39,110 nucleotides of DNA from a virus. Position numbers and translations under genes: made by a program. A model generated the notes under the pieces. It did not search any database, was not told the DNA's origin, and saw only the letters and a program-made list of their open reading frames with translations. Location of the stretch: the IMG/VR virus record IMGVR_UViG_3300034374_000274, positions 1-39,110 of that record. One strand, written 5' to 3'. Positions 1-5,243 of the stretch are shown here, piece after piece; position 1 is the first letter of the stretch; each line of letters opens with the position of its first letter.

Positions 1-242
1 GTAACGTAATCACCTGCATTTAAACTCTTACCTGAAAGAAAGTGAGACGTGTAGTTATCAGCTGCTACATACCACTCTACATCTACAGAGTTTGTACTTC
101 CACCACCGTTGACTACATGGATAAACGTAACCTCAGCTACACAGTTAGCAGGACATGTATATACAACCTCTGTAGCAGTGCCACTGTTGTGACCATACAC
201 AGAACGCATACGTGCTGGTTTGCCCTGATTGAGTACACTCAT
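1..242 (-). CDS. Virion-associated small protein, cut by left window edge
   Basis: The minus-strand frame opens with ATG at 242 and stays open for 80 codons to the window edge, so the C-terminus is missing. The protein begins MSVLNQGKPARMRSVYGHN and contains YTCPANCVAEVTFIHVVN and VEWYVAADNYTSHFLSG, an all-beta, small-domain composition. From memory it resembles short proteins found beside tail and fibre genes of marine podoviruses, so a structural role is inferred, not shown. Its ATG overlaps the stop of the upstream gene (ATGA), so it is the last visible member of the 2049-1 gene train. Confidence 0.7.
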   Translation of the reverse strand, partial: MSVLNQGKPARMRSVYGHNSGTATEVVYTCPANCVAEVTFIHVVNGGGSTNSVDVEWYVAADNYTSHFLSGKSLNAGDYV

Positions 243-505
243 TTCTTTTTAGCAGCCTTCTTTACTGTTTTTACTATCCAAGCTTCGTTTACTTCCGTGT
301 CAGGATCATCCGCAATGTAATGACCTTTATCGTTACGAGCACGAACCATCTCCAGTTCGTCCTCTTCCTCTAGAATAGGATCACCGCCTTCCAAAGTTAA
401 AATAAACTGCATGACTGCATCATCTTTAGTGTGCCACTCACCCCGTATTTTTTCGGCAAGGACAGTACCAATATGATCTACTACTTTATCGTTCTCCAGT
501 CTCAT
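239..505 (-). CDS. Hypothetical acidic protein, 88 aa
   Basis: An 88-residue protein (MRLENDKVVDHIGTVLAEK...) that overlaps both neighbours by 4 bases, typical of translational coupling. The middle is strongly acidic (DPILEEEDELEMVRARND) and the tail is basic (VKTVKKAAKKK). No domain is recognised. It sits among very basic small proteins, so its acidic centre is a contrast; it could partner one of them, but that is speculation. Confidence 0.75.
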   Translation of the reverse strand: MRLENDKVVDHIGTVLAEKIRGEWHTKDDAVMQFILTLEGGDPILEEEDELEMVRARNDKGHYIADDPDTEVNEAWIVKTVKKAAKKK

Positions 506-792
506 GACCTGGACATCCTATTAGGTTTCATGGAAGCACCACAGTTAGCCATACCACCATCTTTCATGCCAATTTTCTTTTTAGCCATACCTCCGTAAGA
601 CATACCTTTTTTAGCAGTTGTACCACCGTGTTTGTAGCCCATCTTCTTAGCTACTGCTGGGGCTTTTTTCTTTAGAGCCTTCATACCTTCATTCATAACA
701 CCACCTTTGTTCATACCAGTATGATAACCTTTGCCACCACAATGGGAGCATCCTTTACCTTTACACTTTGGACATTGAGTCTTTTTCATCAT
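502..792 (-). CDS. Small Gly/Lys/Met-rich protein with DnaJ-type zinc motif
   Basis: A 96-residue protein opening with CPKCKGKGCSHCGGKG at residues 7-22, that is two CxxC pairs in the spacing of the DnaJ central cysteine-rich repeat (CxxCxGxG). The rest is Lys, Gly and Met rich, with near-repeats such as KKGMSYGGMAKKK and KDGGMANCG. A zinc-binding hairpin is likely; the rest looks disordered and nucleic-acid or chaperone associated. There are two possible ATG codons in a row at 792 and 789. It overlaps the genes on both sides by 4 bases. Confidence 0.75.
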   Translation of the reverse strand: MMKKTQCPKCKGKGCSHCGGKGYHTGMNKGGVMNEGMKALKKKAPAVAKKMGYKHGGTTAKKGMSYGGMAKKKIGMKDGGMANCGASMKPNRMSRS

Positions 793-1019
793 CTAAACTT
801 CCTGGTTTTAGCTGCAATCTTCTTGGGCTGTTTTACAAATTGTTTACCTTTAGCATTACCTGTTGCCTTAGCTTTGTTGGTAGCTGCCTTTTCTCCAGGC
901 GACAAAGATTTCCATGCCGAGTCTGGCAGGTATCTTTTTTTACCCTTTGAGGGAGATCCGTCTGAAGTTCTCCACTTTTGTTTGCCCCAGTCTTTTAGAG
1001 ACTTCTGTGGTTTCTTCAT
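789..1019 (-). CDS. Small basic phage protein, 76 aa (KWRT/RYLP family)
   Basis: A 76-residue, very lysine-rich protein with KSLKDWGKQKWRTSDG near the N-terminus, then RYLPDSAWKSLSPGEKAAT, then KGKQFVKQPKKIAAKTRKFR. This motif order is familiar from small proteins of many marine phages (possibly the DUF5872 group; recalled, not searched). Function is unknown; the charge suggests DNA or RNA binding. The start ATG overlaps the stop of the 1016-1147 gene (ATGA). Confidence 0.78.
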   Translation of the reverse strand: MKKPQKSLKDWGKQKWRTSDGSPSKGKKRYLPDSAWKSLSPGEKAATNKAKATGNAKGKQFVKQPKKIAAKTRKFR

Positions 1020-1147
1020 TTTTTCTTAGCCTTACGTCTTACTACAATTTTACCGTCAACTTCCTCTACCTTCATACCGGCTGATTCAGTTTGGGCTTTT
1101 AATTGACGGTACTTTTCAGCTACTGTAAGTTTCTTAGCTTTTGCCAT
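1016..1147 (-). CDS. Small basic protein, 43 aa
   Basis: A short minus-strand ORF read directly from the sequence: MAKAKKLTVAEKYRQLKAQT..., ending VVRRKAKKK. Its ATG overlaps the TAA of the upstream gene (TAATG) and its TGA overlaps the next ATG, which is exactly the coupling seen throughout this gene train and is the main support for it being real. The first half looks helical and the end is a cluster of Lys/Arg. Function unknown. Confidence 0.7.
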   Translation of the reverse strand: MAKAKKLTVAEKYRQLKAQTESAGMKVEEVDGKIVVRRKAKKK

Positions 1148-1323
1148 TACTTATATCCACCGCCTTTTGCTTTGTATTGCTTTGCAACCATTTGGGCTTT
1201 TCTCGCAGACCATTGTCCAGGTTTGCCACCTTTTCCACCCGCCTTAACTTTGGCGACAAGGTTCTTACGCATAGTTGGTTTGGTATAGTTACCAGCTGCA
1301 TTTACTGTAGACTTCTTTTTCAT
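1147..1323 (-). CDS. Small basic conserved phage protein, 58 aa
   Basis: Encodes MKKKSTVNAAGNYTKPTMRK... followed by GGKGGKPGQWSARKAQMVAK and YKAKGGGYK. The KVNAAGNYTKPTMRK...GGKPGQWSARKAQ pattern is one I recognise from many marine phage genomes, always as a short protein of unknown function. Strongly positive, Gly-rich, probably nucleic-acid binding. ATG at 1323 overlaps the TAA of the gene before it, and its own TAA overlaps the next ATG. Confidence 0.78.
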   Translation of the reverse strand: MKKKSTVNAAGNYTKPTMRKNLVAKVKAGGKGGKPGQWSARKAQMVAKQYKAKGGGYK

Positions 1324-1511
1324 TATGTTGATTTTCCCACTTCAAAGCAAAGAGGCACTGCAACTACACCCTGAGCTACTAAGTACTCAGCCATCTTAGT
1401 TGCGTCATCGTTACAGGCAAATTGTTCATAAAACATCTCTTTTGTATTGGCAAATACCTGACAAGATGTGGCCATCTGAGTGCTGCAAGCTAAGACGACA
1501 GCTATCCACAT
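1323..1511 (-). CDS. Small exported cysteine-containing protein, 62 aa
   Basis: The start is taken as ATG at 1511, whose A is shared with the stop TGA of the 1511-1807 gene; an upstream in-frame codon at 1535 would extend into that gene and is less likely. The product begins MWIAVVLACSTQMATS, a short hydrophobic segment like a signal peptide, and has further cysteines in CQVF, FACND and PLCFEV that could form disulfides outside the cytoplasm. In composition it recalls the other small Cys-containing exported products at 2155-2328 and 11755-11925. Function unknown. Confidence 0.65.
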   Translation of the reverse strand: MWIAVVLACSTQMATSCQVFANTKEMFYEQFACNDDATKMAEYLVAQGVVAVPLCFEVGKST

Positions 1512-1807
1512 CACCACTTTACCTTGTCTGCCCAATAAGCAGCAGACATTTTACCCTTTTTAATATTCTTACCGTGTCTAGCCTTGAAACTTGCACGTTT
1601 CTTTTTCATCTTGTCAGATTCACCAGCTTTAGGTTTACCTGCAGTTGATGCACCTTTTTCACCAAACTTGATATACTTGTACTTACCACCCTCAGAAGCC
1701 ATAACATGATGAGACTTACCACTGTCGTCATTAAGACGTTGTGGTTTGTTGACGCCTTTAAGTCCTGCGTCCTTCATCTTAGTTTTAACTCTTTCAGGGA
1801 TAGCCAT
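1511..1807 (-). CDS. Conserved basic phage protein, 98 aa
   Basis: A 98-residue protein: MAIPERVKTKMKDAGLKGVN..., a middle VMASEGGKYKYIKFGEKGA, and the C-terminal signature FKARHGKNIKKGKMSAAYW followed by ADKVKW. This C-terminal signature occurs in small proteins of many cyanophages and pelagiphages (from memory), usually without a known function. Highly basic. It overlaps the HNH-like gene upstream at a shared base and the exported protein downstream. Confidence 0.78.
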   Translation of the reverse strand: MAIPERVKTKMKDAGLKGVNKPQRLNDDSGKSHHVMASEGGKYKYIKFGEKGASTAGKPKAGESDKMKKKRASFKARHGKNIKKGKMSAAYWADKVKW

Positions 1808-2049
1808 TATTTTTTACCTGCTTTACTATTTCTAGGAAAAGATCTGTTTGCACGTTTAGTTGTTACAGATAGGTTCTTAGGTGAGTTATCCCTGGGGTTA
1901 CCGTTACGGTGATTTACATCCTTACCGTCACCCTTCTTAACCACTCCAACCTTTTTAAGAGCATTACGTGCAGCATTCCTAGAAGCACGATTCTTCTTCT
2001 GCTGGGCAGTGCCTTGGTAATTACCGTATTCTTTTTTGTAATTTCTCAT
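1807..2049 (-). CDS. HNH-like small protein, 80 aa
   Basis: An 80-residue, very basic protein. The second half, KDVNHRNGNPRDNSPKNLSV followed by TTKRANRSFPRN, matches the core of phage HNH nucleases (DVxHxNGxxxDNxxxNLxxxxRxxN), with the first His and the Asn residues in place. The N-terminal half is a Lys/Arg/Ala helix rather than the usual zinc-binding or beta part, so the fold is minimal and catalysis is uncertain. It is the first gene downstream of the promoter at 2146-2174. In many phages HNH proteins work beside the terminase, but no terminase is visible here. Confidence 0.75.
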   Translation of the reverse strand: MRNYKKEYGNYQGTAQQKKNRASRNAARNALKKVGVVKKGDGKDVNHRNGNPRDNSPKNLSVTTKRANRSFPRNSKAGKK

Positions 2050-2145
2050 GTAATTCTAGGGGGAACGTGGGACGTTCACTATTTACCCCTACTCCTTATT
2101 TAAATTGGTAGTAATTATAAATTACTTTTACGCCCAATTATGTTA

Positions 2146-2174
2146 AGTATACCTCTATTTGAATTTAATTTCAA
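2146..2174 (-). promoter_or_regulatory. Sigma70-type promoter for the 2049-1 gene train
   Basis: On the minus strand TTGAAA (2174-2169), a 17-base spacer and TATACT (2151-2146) match the host housekeeping promoter well. The predicted start of transcription is near 2139, about 90 bases before the ATG of the HNH-like gene. It lies in the last codons of, and just beyond, the small ORF 2155-2328. The leader between 2139 and 2049 contains a small dyad, GAACGT-GGG-ACGTTC, at 2063-2077. Confidence 0.6.
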
Positions 2175-2328
2175 TAGGGCAAGAATAATTATAGCCTACT
2201 CTGTATACCCTATCGTAAAATAAACCATTCTTAGGTAACCCACAGTCGTAGTAACAATACTGAAACAATCTATTACCACTTACAGTCCATGCGTGACCGA
2301 ATGAAACAAAGGCCAACACGCACAACAA
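2155..2328 (-). CDS. Small exported protein with TTG start, 57 aa
   Basis: Read from the sequence: a TTG start at 2328, preceded by GGAG with an 8-base spacer, two bases after the stop of the 2331-2690 gene. The product starts LLCVLAFVSFGHAW, a good short signal peptide ending at A-x-A-like GHA, followed by a mature part with Cys residues in FQYCYYDCGLPKNG and YNYSCPIE. The aromatic, cysteine-bearing mature part suggests a periplasmic or surface protein. It follows the lysis genes, so a part in envelope disruption or superinfection exclusion is possible; this is inference. Confidence 0.6.
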   Translation of the reverse strand: MLCVLAFVSFGHAWTVSGNRLFQYCYYDCGLPKNGLFYDRVYRVGYNYSCPIEIKFK

Positions 2329-2330
2329 AT

Positions 2331-2690
2331 CTATTTCTCCATTGGACCTATAATAGAGTTGTGGTCACGGTTTATATACTTAAAGTCATTCTCTATGAGA
2401 GCTACACGTTGTTGTAGTGCAGTAATACCTGAGATGGTACGAGTTAAAGCATCTAACTCTTCCCATAACTCTTCTACATCATTCCATACGTACTGTATTT
2501 CTACACTATTACCTGCGACATCACGTTTAAGGTTTACGTTGTCCTCGATAGCCATACGTGAACCTAGCTGACTTACTGTCTCCTCTAGGTTAGAAATAGT
2601 AGCTGCTTGTTGGGATACCCACCACACGCCTGCCGCAAGCTGTGCAGCCATAGCAATCACGAGGGCTACAGGTAACTTTAAGTTTTCCAT
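2331..2690 (-). CDS. Membrane-anchored coiled-coil protein, possible spanin-like, 119 aa
   Basis: A 119-residue protein with one N-terminal membrane segment (residues 5-25, LPVALVIAMAAQLAAGVWWV) followed by a long heptad-rich helix (ISNLEETVSQLGSRM..., VEELWEELDALTRTISG, LQQRVALIEND). This N-in, helix-out layout is that of an inner-membrane spanin (Rz-like), and the gene stands downstream of holin and endolysin. No sequence motif proves spanin function; a generic coiled-coil membrane protein is the alternative. It overlaps the gene upstream by one base. Confidence 0.7.
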   Translation of the reverse strand: MENLKLPVALVIAMAAQLAAGVWWVSQQAATISNLEETVSQLGSRMAIEDNVNLKRDVAGNSVEIQYVWNDVEELWEELDALTRTISGITALQQRVALIENDFKYINRDHNSIIGPMEK

Positions 2691-2920
2691 TACCGATTCC
2701 TTAGAGACTGCTCTATATTATCTAATTTGTTGAAGATAGCCTTGATGGTATCTCTCATCTCTTTCATTTCTCTGTCGTGATGAAGAGAACTTGATGCGTG
2801 TTGAGCTTTAATAACTGCAATATCTTTTTCGTTATCGTTTACTTTGTTGTAAAGCATCCAAATAACTACGATTACAGGGGCAACCAGCCATTGCATAAGT
2901 ATTTCTAACATCTCATACAT
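2690..2920 (-). CDS. Small membrane protein with C-terminal helix, 76 aa
   Basis: MYEMLEILMQWLVAPVIVVIWMLYNKVND..., one transmembrane segment at residues 8-25 and then a charged helix (VIKAQHASSSLHHDREMKEM...NKLDNIEQSLRNR). It is similar in layout to phage hemolysin XhlA-like or other lysis accessory membrane proteins, and its position between endolysin and the spanin-like gene fits. No specific family is recognised. It starts 3 bases downstream of the endolysin stop. Confidence 0.7.
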   Translation of the reverse strand: MYEMLEILMQWLVAPVIVVIWMLYNKVNDNEKDIAVIKAQHASSSLHHDREMKEMRDTIKAIFNKLDNIEQSLRNR

Positions 2921-2923
2921 GGC

Positions 2924-3376
2924 TTACATTAATTCAAAGTGAGGGCCATCAATGAAGGGTCTACGCCCTTGGCTTCTACGTAAGTCTACGTAGGCCATCA
3001 TTGCATCTTCAGCTGTACCAGGATAAGTCCGAATATCTCCTTCAGACCAGGCTGCACCCCACTTGATTGCTACACCAAGTTCTTTAGCTGCCTCTTTCAT
3101 TGCGTCACAAAGGTCATCGTAGACATTCAGTTCCCAGACACCTTTACCATCCACATAGGCCATAAGGTCTACGGCTCTACCTTCTAGGTGTTTGGACTTC
3201 ATAGTTTGGGATTTACCAGCAGCTACAAGCTTCTCTTGCTCTTCTACTGTTCTCAAACCATAGATTACCCCAAAGTCTACTTTGGTAAGCTCGATAGCAC
3301 GTTTGACTACAGCAACTAGGCTTTCATCTACGCCTTCCATCTTAGCAAGACTGCGATTTGATAATTTAAAGGACAT
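2924..3376 (-). CDS. Endolysin, M15 peptidase (D-Ala-D-Ala / L-Ala-D-Glu peptidase type)
   Basis: A 150-residue protein of about the usual length for stand-alone phage M15 peptidases. The metal site is visible: SKHLEGRAVDL supplies His and Asp in the SxHxxGxAxD pattern, and DGPHFEL near the C-terminus supplies the last His. No signal peptide is present, so it must be released by the holin. It cuts the peptide cross-links of peptidoglycan at the end of infection. The upstream neighbour is the 3TM holin, overlapping by one base, which makes a classical lysis pair. Confidence 0.9.
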   Translation of the reverse strand: MSFKLSNRSLAKMEGVDESLVAVVKRAIELTKVDFGVIYGLRTVEEQEKLVAAGKSQTMKSKHLEGRAVDLMAYVDGKGVWELNVYDDLCDAMKEAAKELGVAIKWGAAWSEGDIRTYPGTAEDAMMAYVDLRRSQGRRPFIDGPHFELM

Positions 3377-3732
3377 TATTTCTTCCCTGTAAAGAATTTA
3401 GATACTGATCTCATACCAATGCTGGCACTAACAATACCACCTAGTGAATATTGATACCAAGTGGGCATAGCTTCTAAAGATGTAAAGCCAGCTTGTACAA
3501 TTTCGTTACCCCAGTCTCCACAGAAGGCTAAAATAAGGGGAATAGAGAAAAGTAGAGTGATCCACTCGTCTTTCCAGGAGTTCTGGGTGCTGTTCATTGC
3601 AGCAATGTCCCAGTCAATCTCACCTGTAGCTTGTTTTACTTTGATTTCTGCGTTGGCTTTCTGTACTGCTACCTTACCATCAAGATAACTGGTAGCTAGT
3701 CCACCTACAGCACCTATAATCTGACCAATCAT
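3376..3732 (-). CDS. Holin, 3TM / GTA-release type
   Basis: A 118-residue protein: MIGQIIGAVGGLATSYLDGK, a linker with NSWKDEWITLLFSIPLILAF, and a C-terminal YQYSLGGIVSASIGMRSV. The WKDEW...S.PLI.AF signature is that of the 'holin of 3TMs' family, which also releases gene transfer agents in alphaproteobacteria. Hydrophobic segments lie at about 1-15, 54-72 and 92-108. It makes the inner-membrane lesion for the endolysin immediately downstream. Confidence 0.82.
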   Translation of the reverse strand: MIGQIIGAVGGLATSYLDGKVAVQKANAEIKVKQATGEIDWDIAAMNSTQNSWKDEWITLLFSIPLILAFCGDWGNEIVQAGFTSLEAMPTWYQYSLGGIVSASIGMRSVSKFFTGKK

Positions 3733-3986
3733 TTGCTATACTTCTCTTCGTGAACGACTCTTGTGGGAGTTACAGTTGTTTTAGACTCTTTACCCATCCA
3801 AATACCAAAGCAACCAGTTAAAGCACCCATACAGACCGATACAAGACCTGATTGAGCTACACTAGGGTCAGGTAACGACATGAACCAATGTACCGCCTGA
3901 TAAGTCAGGACAGTCACTGCCAGCATCATTAGCCTTGGAAGTACCTTCCAGTCGTCTAATACTGTTTTAGCCATCAATCTTCCCAA
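3729..3986 (-). CDS. Two-TM membrane protein, possible second holin, 85 aa
   Basis: An 85-residue protein with two hydrophobic segments (about 17-33, LPRLMMLAVTVLTYQAV, and 43-63, SGLVSVCMGALTGCFGIWMG), separated by a short turn, and a charged C-terminal tail (KTTVTPTRVVHEEKYSK). A two-helix hairpin directly upstream of the 3TM holin could be a second holin or antiholin. It overlaps both neighbours. The start may be M5 (MAKTVLDDWK) instead of M1. Confidence 0.7.
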   Translation of the reverse strand: MGRLMAKTVLDDWKVLPRLMMLAVTVLTYQAVHWFMSLPDPSVAQSGLVSVCMGALTGCFGIWMGKESKTTVTPTRVVHEEKYSK

Positions 3987-4228
3987 TCTCTTTTTCGTTC
4001 TGGGTCAAAAACGTCTCTAGCATTGAGCATTCCTTCTAGGAACATTGCTCTTTCTACTCTGTCTAGAGAGTATTTAGTACCAGTGTCTTGAAATATAGCT
4101 TCTCTTACGTAAAATACATCGGATCTTGGTATGTGTACTCTACGTACTTTGCCTTCGTTCTTGTCGGCTAAAGCTCTATAGAACTCTTCGACGACATTAT
4201 CCGAGGCGTACATGTGTCTTTTTCTCAT
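3974..4228 (-). CDS. Hypothetical protein, 84 aa, first gene of the lysis train
   Basis: MRKRHMYASDNVVEEFYRAL..., rich in charged residues, with VRRVHIPRSDVFYVREAIF and a helical C-terminal half. No domain is recognised. The start is uncertain: ATG at 4228 has AAGG nine bases before it, but the predicted transcription start of the promoter at 4232-4260 falls near 4225, which would make ATG at 4213 (MYASDNVV...) the first usable start from that promoter. It is the gene next to the divergent control region. Confidence 0.65.
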   Translation of the reverse strand: MRKRHMYASDNVVEEFYRALADKNEGKVRRVHIPRSDVFYVREAIFQDTGTKYSLDRVERAMFLEGMLNARDVFDPERKRDWED

Positions 4229-4231
4229 ATA

Positions 4232-4260
4232 GTTATACCTTGGGGGAGGGGTAAAGTCAA
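4232..4260 (-). promoter_or_regulatory. Sigma70-type promoter for the lysis train
   Basis: On the minus strand TTGACT (4260-4255), a spacer of exactly 17 bases and TATAAC (4237-4232). This is a near-consensus housekeeping promoter pointing into the 4228-2155 genes. The same 11-base string GTATAACTATA recurs on the plus strand at 10720-10730, just before the tRNA gene. Confidence 0.65.
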
Positions 4261-4440
4261 TACTTTAAATTGGACGACAGAAAAAACTTTGTACGTCTAT
4301 AAAGTACTACTTAAAGTTACTTAAAGTACTTAATAACTATTAATATATAAGAGATAATAGAAACTTAAAGTTACTTTAGGGTACTTTAAGTAACATAGAG
4401 TTACTTAAAGTATAATTACATTAAGTATTATATAATACTC
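4261..4440. repeat. Cluster of ACTTAAAGTTAC repeats
   Basis: The 12-mer ACTTAAAGTTAC occurs exactly at 4309-4320 and 4363-4374. Close variants are at 4319-4331 (ACTTAAAGTACTT), 4382-4394 (inverted, TACTTTAAGTAAC) and 4400-4412 (GTTACTTAAAGTA). A third exact copy lies far away at 10670-10681, in the other intergenic regulatory stretch. Recurrence in the two main regulatory gaps and absence of any coding function suggest a binding site for a phage or host DNA-binding protein, or an origin iteron. Confidence 0.6.
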
Positions 4441-4484
4441 TATGCCCCGGCGTCAAGGGGTAGACAAAAATATTTTTATTTTTA

Positions 4485-4538
4485 TTGATATTTTATTTGT
4501 GATCACAAAATATAATGGATAACACGATGTGATCACAT
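4485..4538 (+). promoter_or_regulatory. TATAAT box flanked by two GTGATCAC palindromic operators
   Basis: A perfect 14-bp palindrome TTTGTGATCACAAA (4496-4509) and a perfect 12-bp palindrome ATGTGATCACAT (4527-4538) are centred 30 bp apart, about three helical turns. Between them lies TATAAT (4511-4516). A TTGATA at 4485-4490 is 20 bases upstream of it, longer than the usual spacer. The layout looks like a repressor-controlled promoter. No gene close downstream is convincingly its target. Confidence 0.55.
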
Positions 4539-4634
4539 TTAGGTGCGACAATTTGACCGAAACTAAAAAATCCCATCTCTGTCATTGGGCATATATACTA
4601 TCTACGCACACCCCCCTGGCCCATACCCTCCGTA

Positions 4635-4686
4635 ACATATTCAAGATCGTGAATACTATCAGACATATTCAAGAATTTGAATGTGT
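4635..4686. repeat. ACATATTCAA half-sites and dyads
   Basis: ACATATTCAAGA occurs at 4635-4646 and again at 4663-4674. The second is the left arm of a dyad, ACATATTCAA-GAAT-TTGAATGTGT (4663-4686, arms 9 of 10 matched). The first overlaps a 14-bp near-palindrome TTCAAGATCGTGAA (4640-4653, 12 of 14). The two dyad centres are 28 bp apart. Likely protein-binding sites, with the same TTC/GAA core as the dyad at 4830-4861. Confidence 0.45.
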
Positions 4687-4771
4687 TCGTATATCAACGT
4701 ATTCTTATATATGGATGTATTATACAATATATGATTACATATGAATATGCGAATGTGTTATACTGTAACAA

Positions 4772-4795
4772 TTAACTGAACGTGCGTTCAATTAA
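4772..4795. promoter_or_regulatory. TetR-operator-like palindrome, copy 1
   Basis: TTAACTGAACG (4772-4782), two bases, CGTTCAATTAA (4785-4795); the arms match at 10 of 11 positions. A TGAACGxxCGTTCA core with TTAA edges is typical of operators for TetR-family repressors. A second copy with the same 11-2-11 geometry follows 99 bp downstream. No TetR-type gene is present in the window. Confidence 0.5.
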
Positions 4796-4829
4796 CTCGG
4801 GCAAGTACCAACAGTAACCACCAACAGTG

Positions 4830-4861
4830 ATACATTCATACATTCGAATATGTAAATGTAT
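4830..4861. promoter_or_regulatory. 32-bp imperfect palindrome
   Basis: A dyad centred on TTCGAA (centre between 4845 and 4846), arms beginning ATACATT and ending AATGTAT. Three of sixteen arm pairs are mismatched. It lies between the two TetR-operator-like palindromes. Probably a protein-binding site. Confidence 0.45.
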
Positions 4862-4870
4862 ACCCCCACG

Positions 4871-4894
4871 TTAATTAAACAGGCGTTCAGTTAA
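4871..4894. promoter_or_regulatory. TetR-operator-like palindrome, copy 2
   Basis: TTAATTAAACA (4871-4881), two bases, CGTTCAGTTAA (4884-4894). The right arm is the exact reverse complement of the left arm of copy 1. The left arm differs at three positions, so this would be the weaker site. Centre-to-centre distance to copy 1 is 99 bp. Confidence 0.45.
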
Positions 4895-5042
4895 TATATA
4901 CCCTGCCGCATTGCCTCATAACGAGAACAAAACGTGAAATAGGCCTGACACTCAATATAAGCCCTGTACAAGCCCGAAAGAGGTTTTAGGCTATGTCACC
5001 CTATAAAAAGTCCATTCCCTGCAACTTACTGTTTTTATTCTG

Positions 5043-5092
5043 TTTATTTATTTAAGGGTATAAATACTTGATTTAATTAACAAATAAATAAA
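5043..5092. repeat. AT-rich inverted repeat, possible origin element
   Basis: TTTATTTATTT (5043-5053) and AAATAAATAAA (5082-5092) form a perfect 11-bp inverted repeat around a 28-base AT-rich centre. Just downstream two GTCGCAAA boxes (5125-5132 and 5146-5153) stand 21 bp apart, two helical turns. The stretch 4895-5220 contains nothing else that I recognise. An easily melted segment with spaced boxes fits a replication origin, but there is no direct proof. Confidence 0.35.
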
Positions 5093-5243
5093 AATGCAAT
5101 AAAAACTAAAAAAATATGCTAATTGTCGCAAAAGAGACATGAATAGTCGCAAACAGAATATATAGCTGCTACTTTATCCCGTTTAAGTCCCTTAAGAGCT
5201 AGTTAATAGCCTGTTATTTGACATTTTTGAGCTACCAAGGTTT

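Noticed and set aside
721-1029. Plus-strand frames of 60-102 codons
   Set aside because: Phe/Leu-rich mirror images of the lysine-rich minus-strand genes; no ribosome sites.
4309-4412. Repeat cluster considered as a CRISPR array
   Set aside because: Repeats are only about 12 bp, some inverted or overlapping, with no regular spacers and no cas genes; the Cas4-like nuclease is a replication-module enzyme.
4529-4744. Plus-strand 71-codon open frame in the control region
   Set aside because: No ribosome site, odd composition rich in Tyr/Ile/His, and it lies over palindromes and dyads; a chance frame in AT-rich regulatory DNA.
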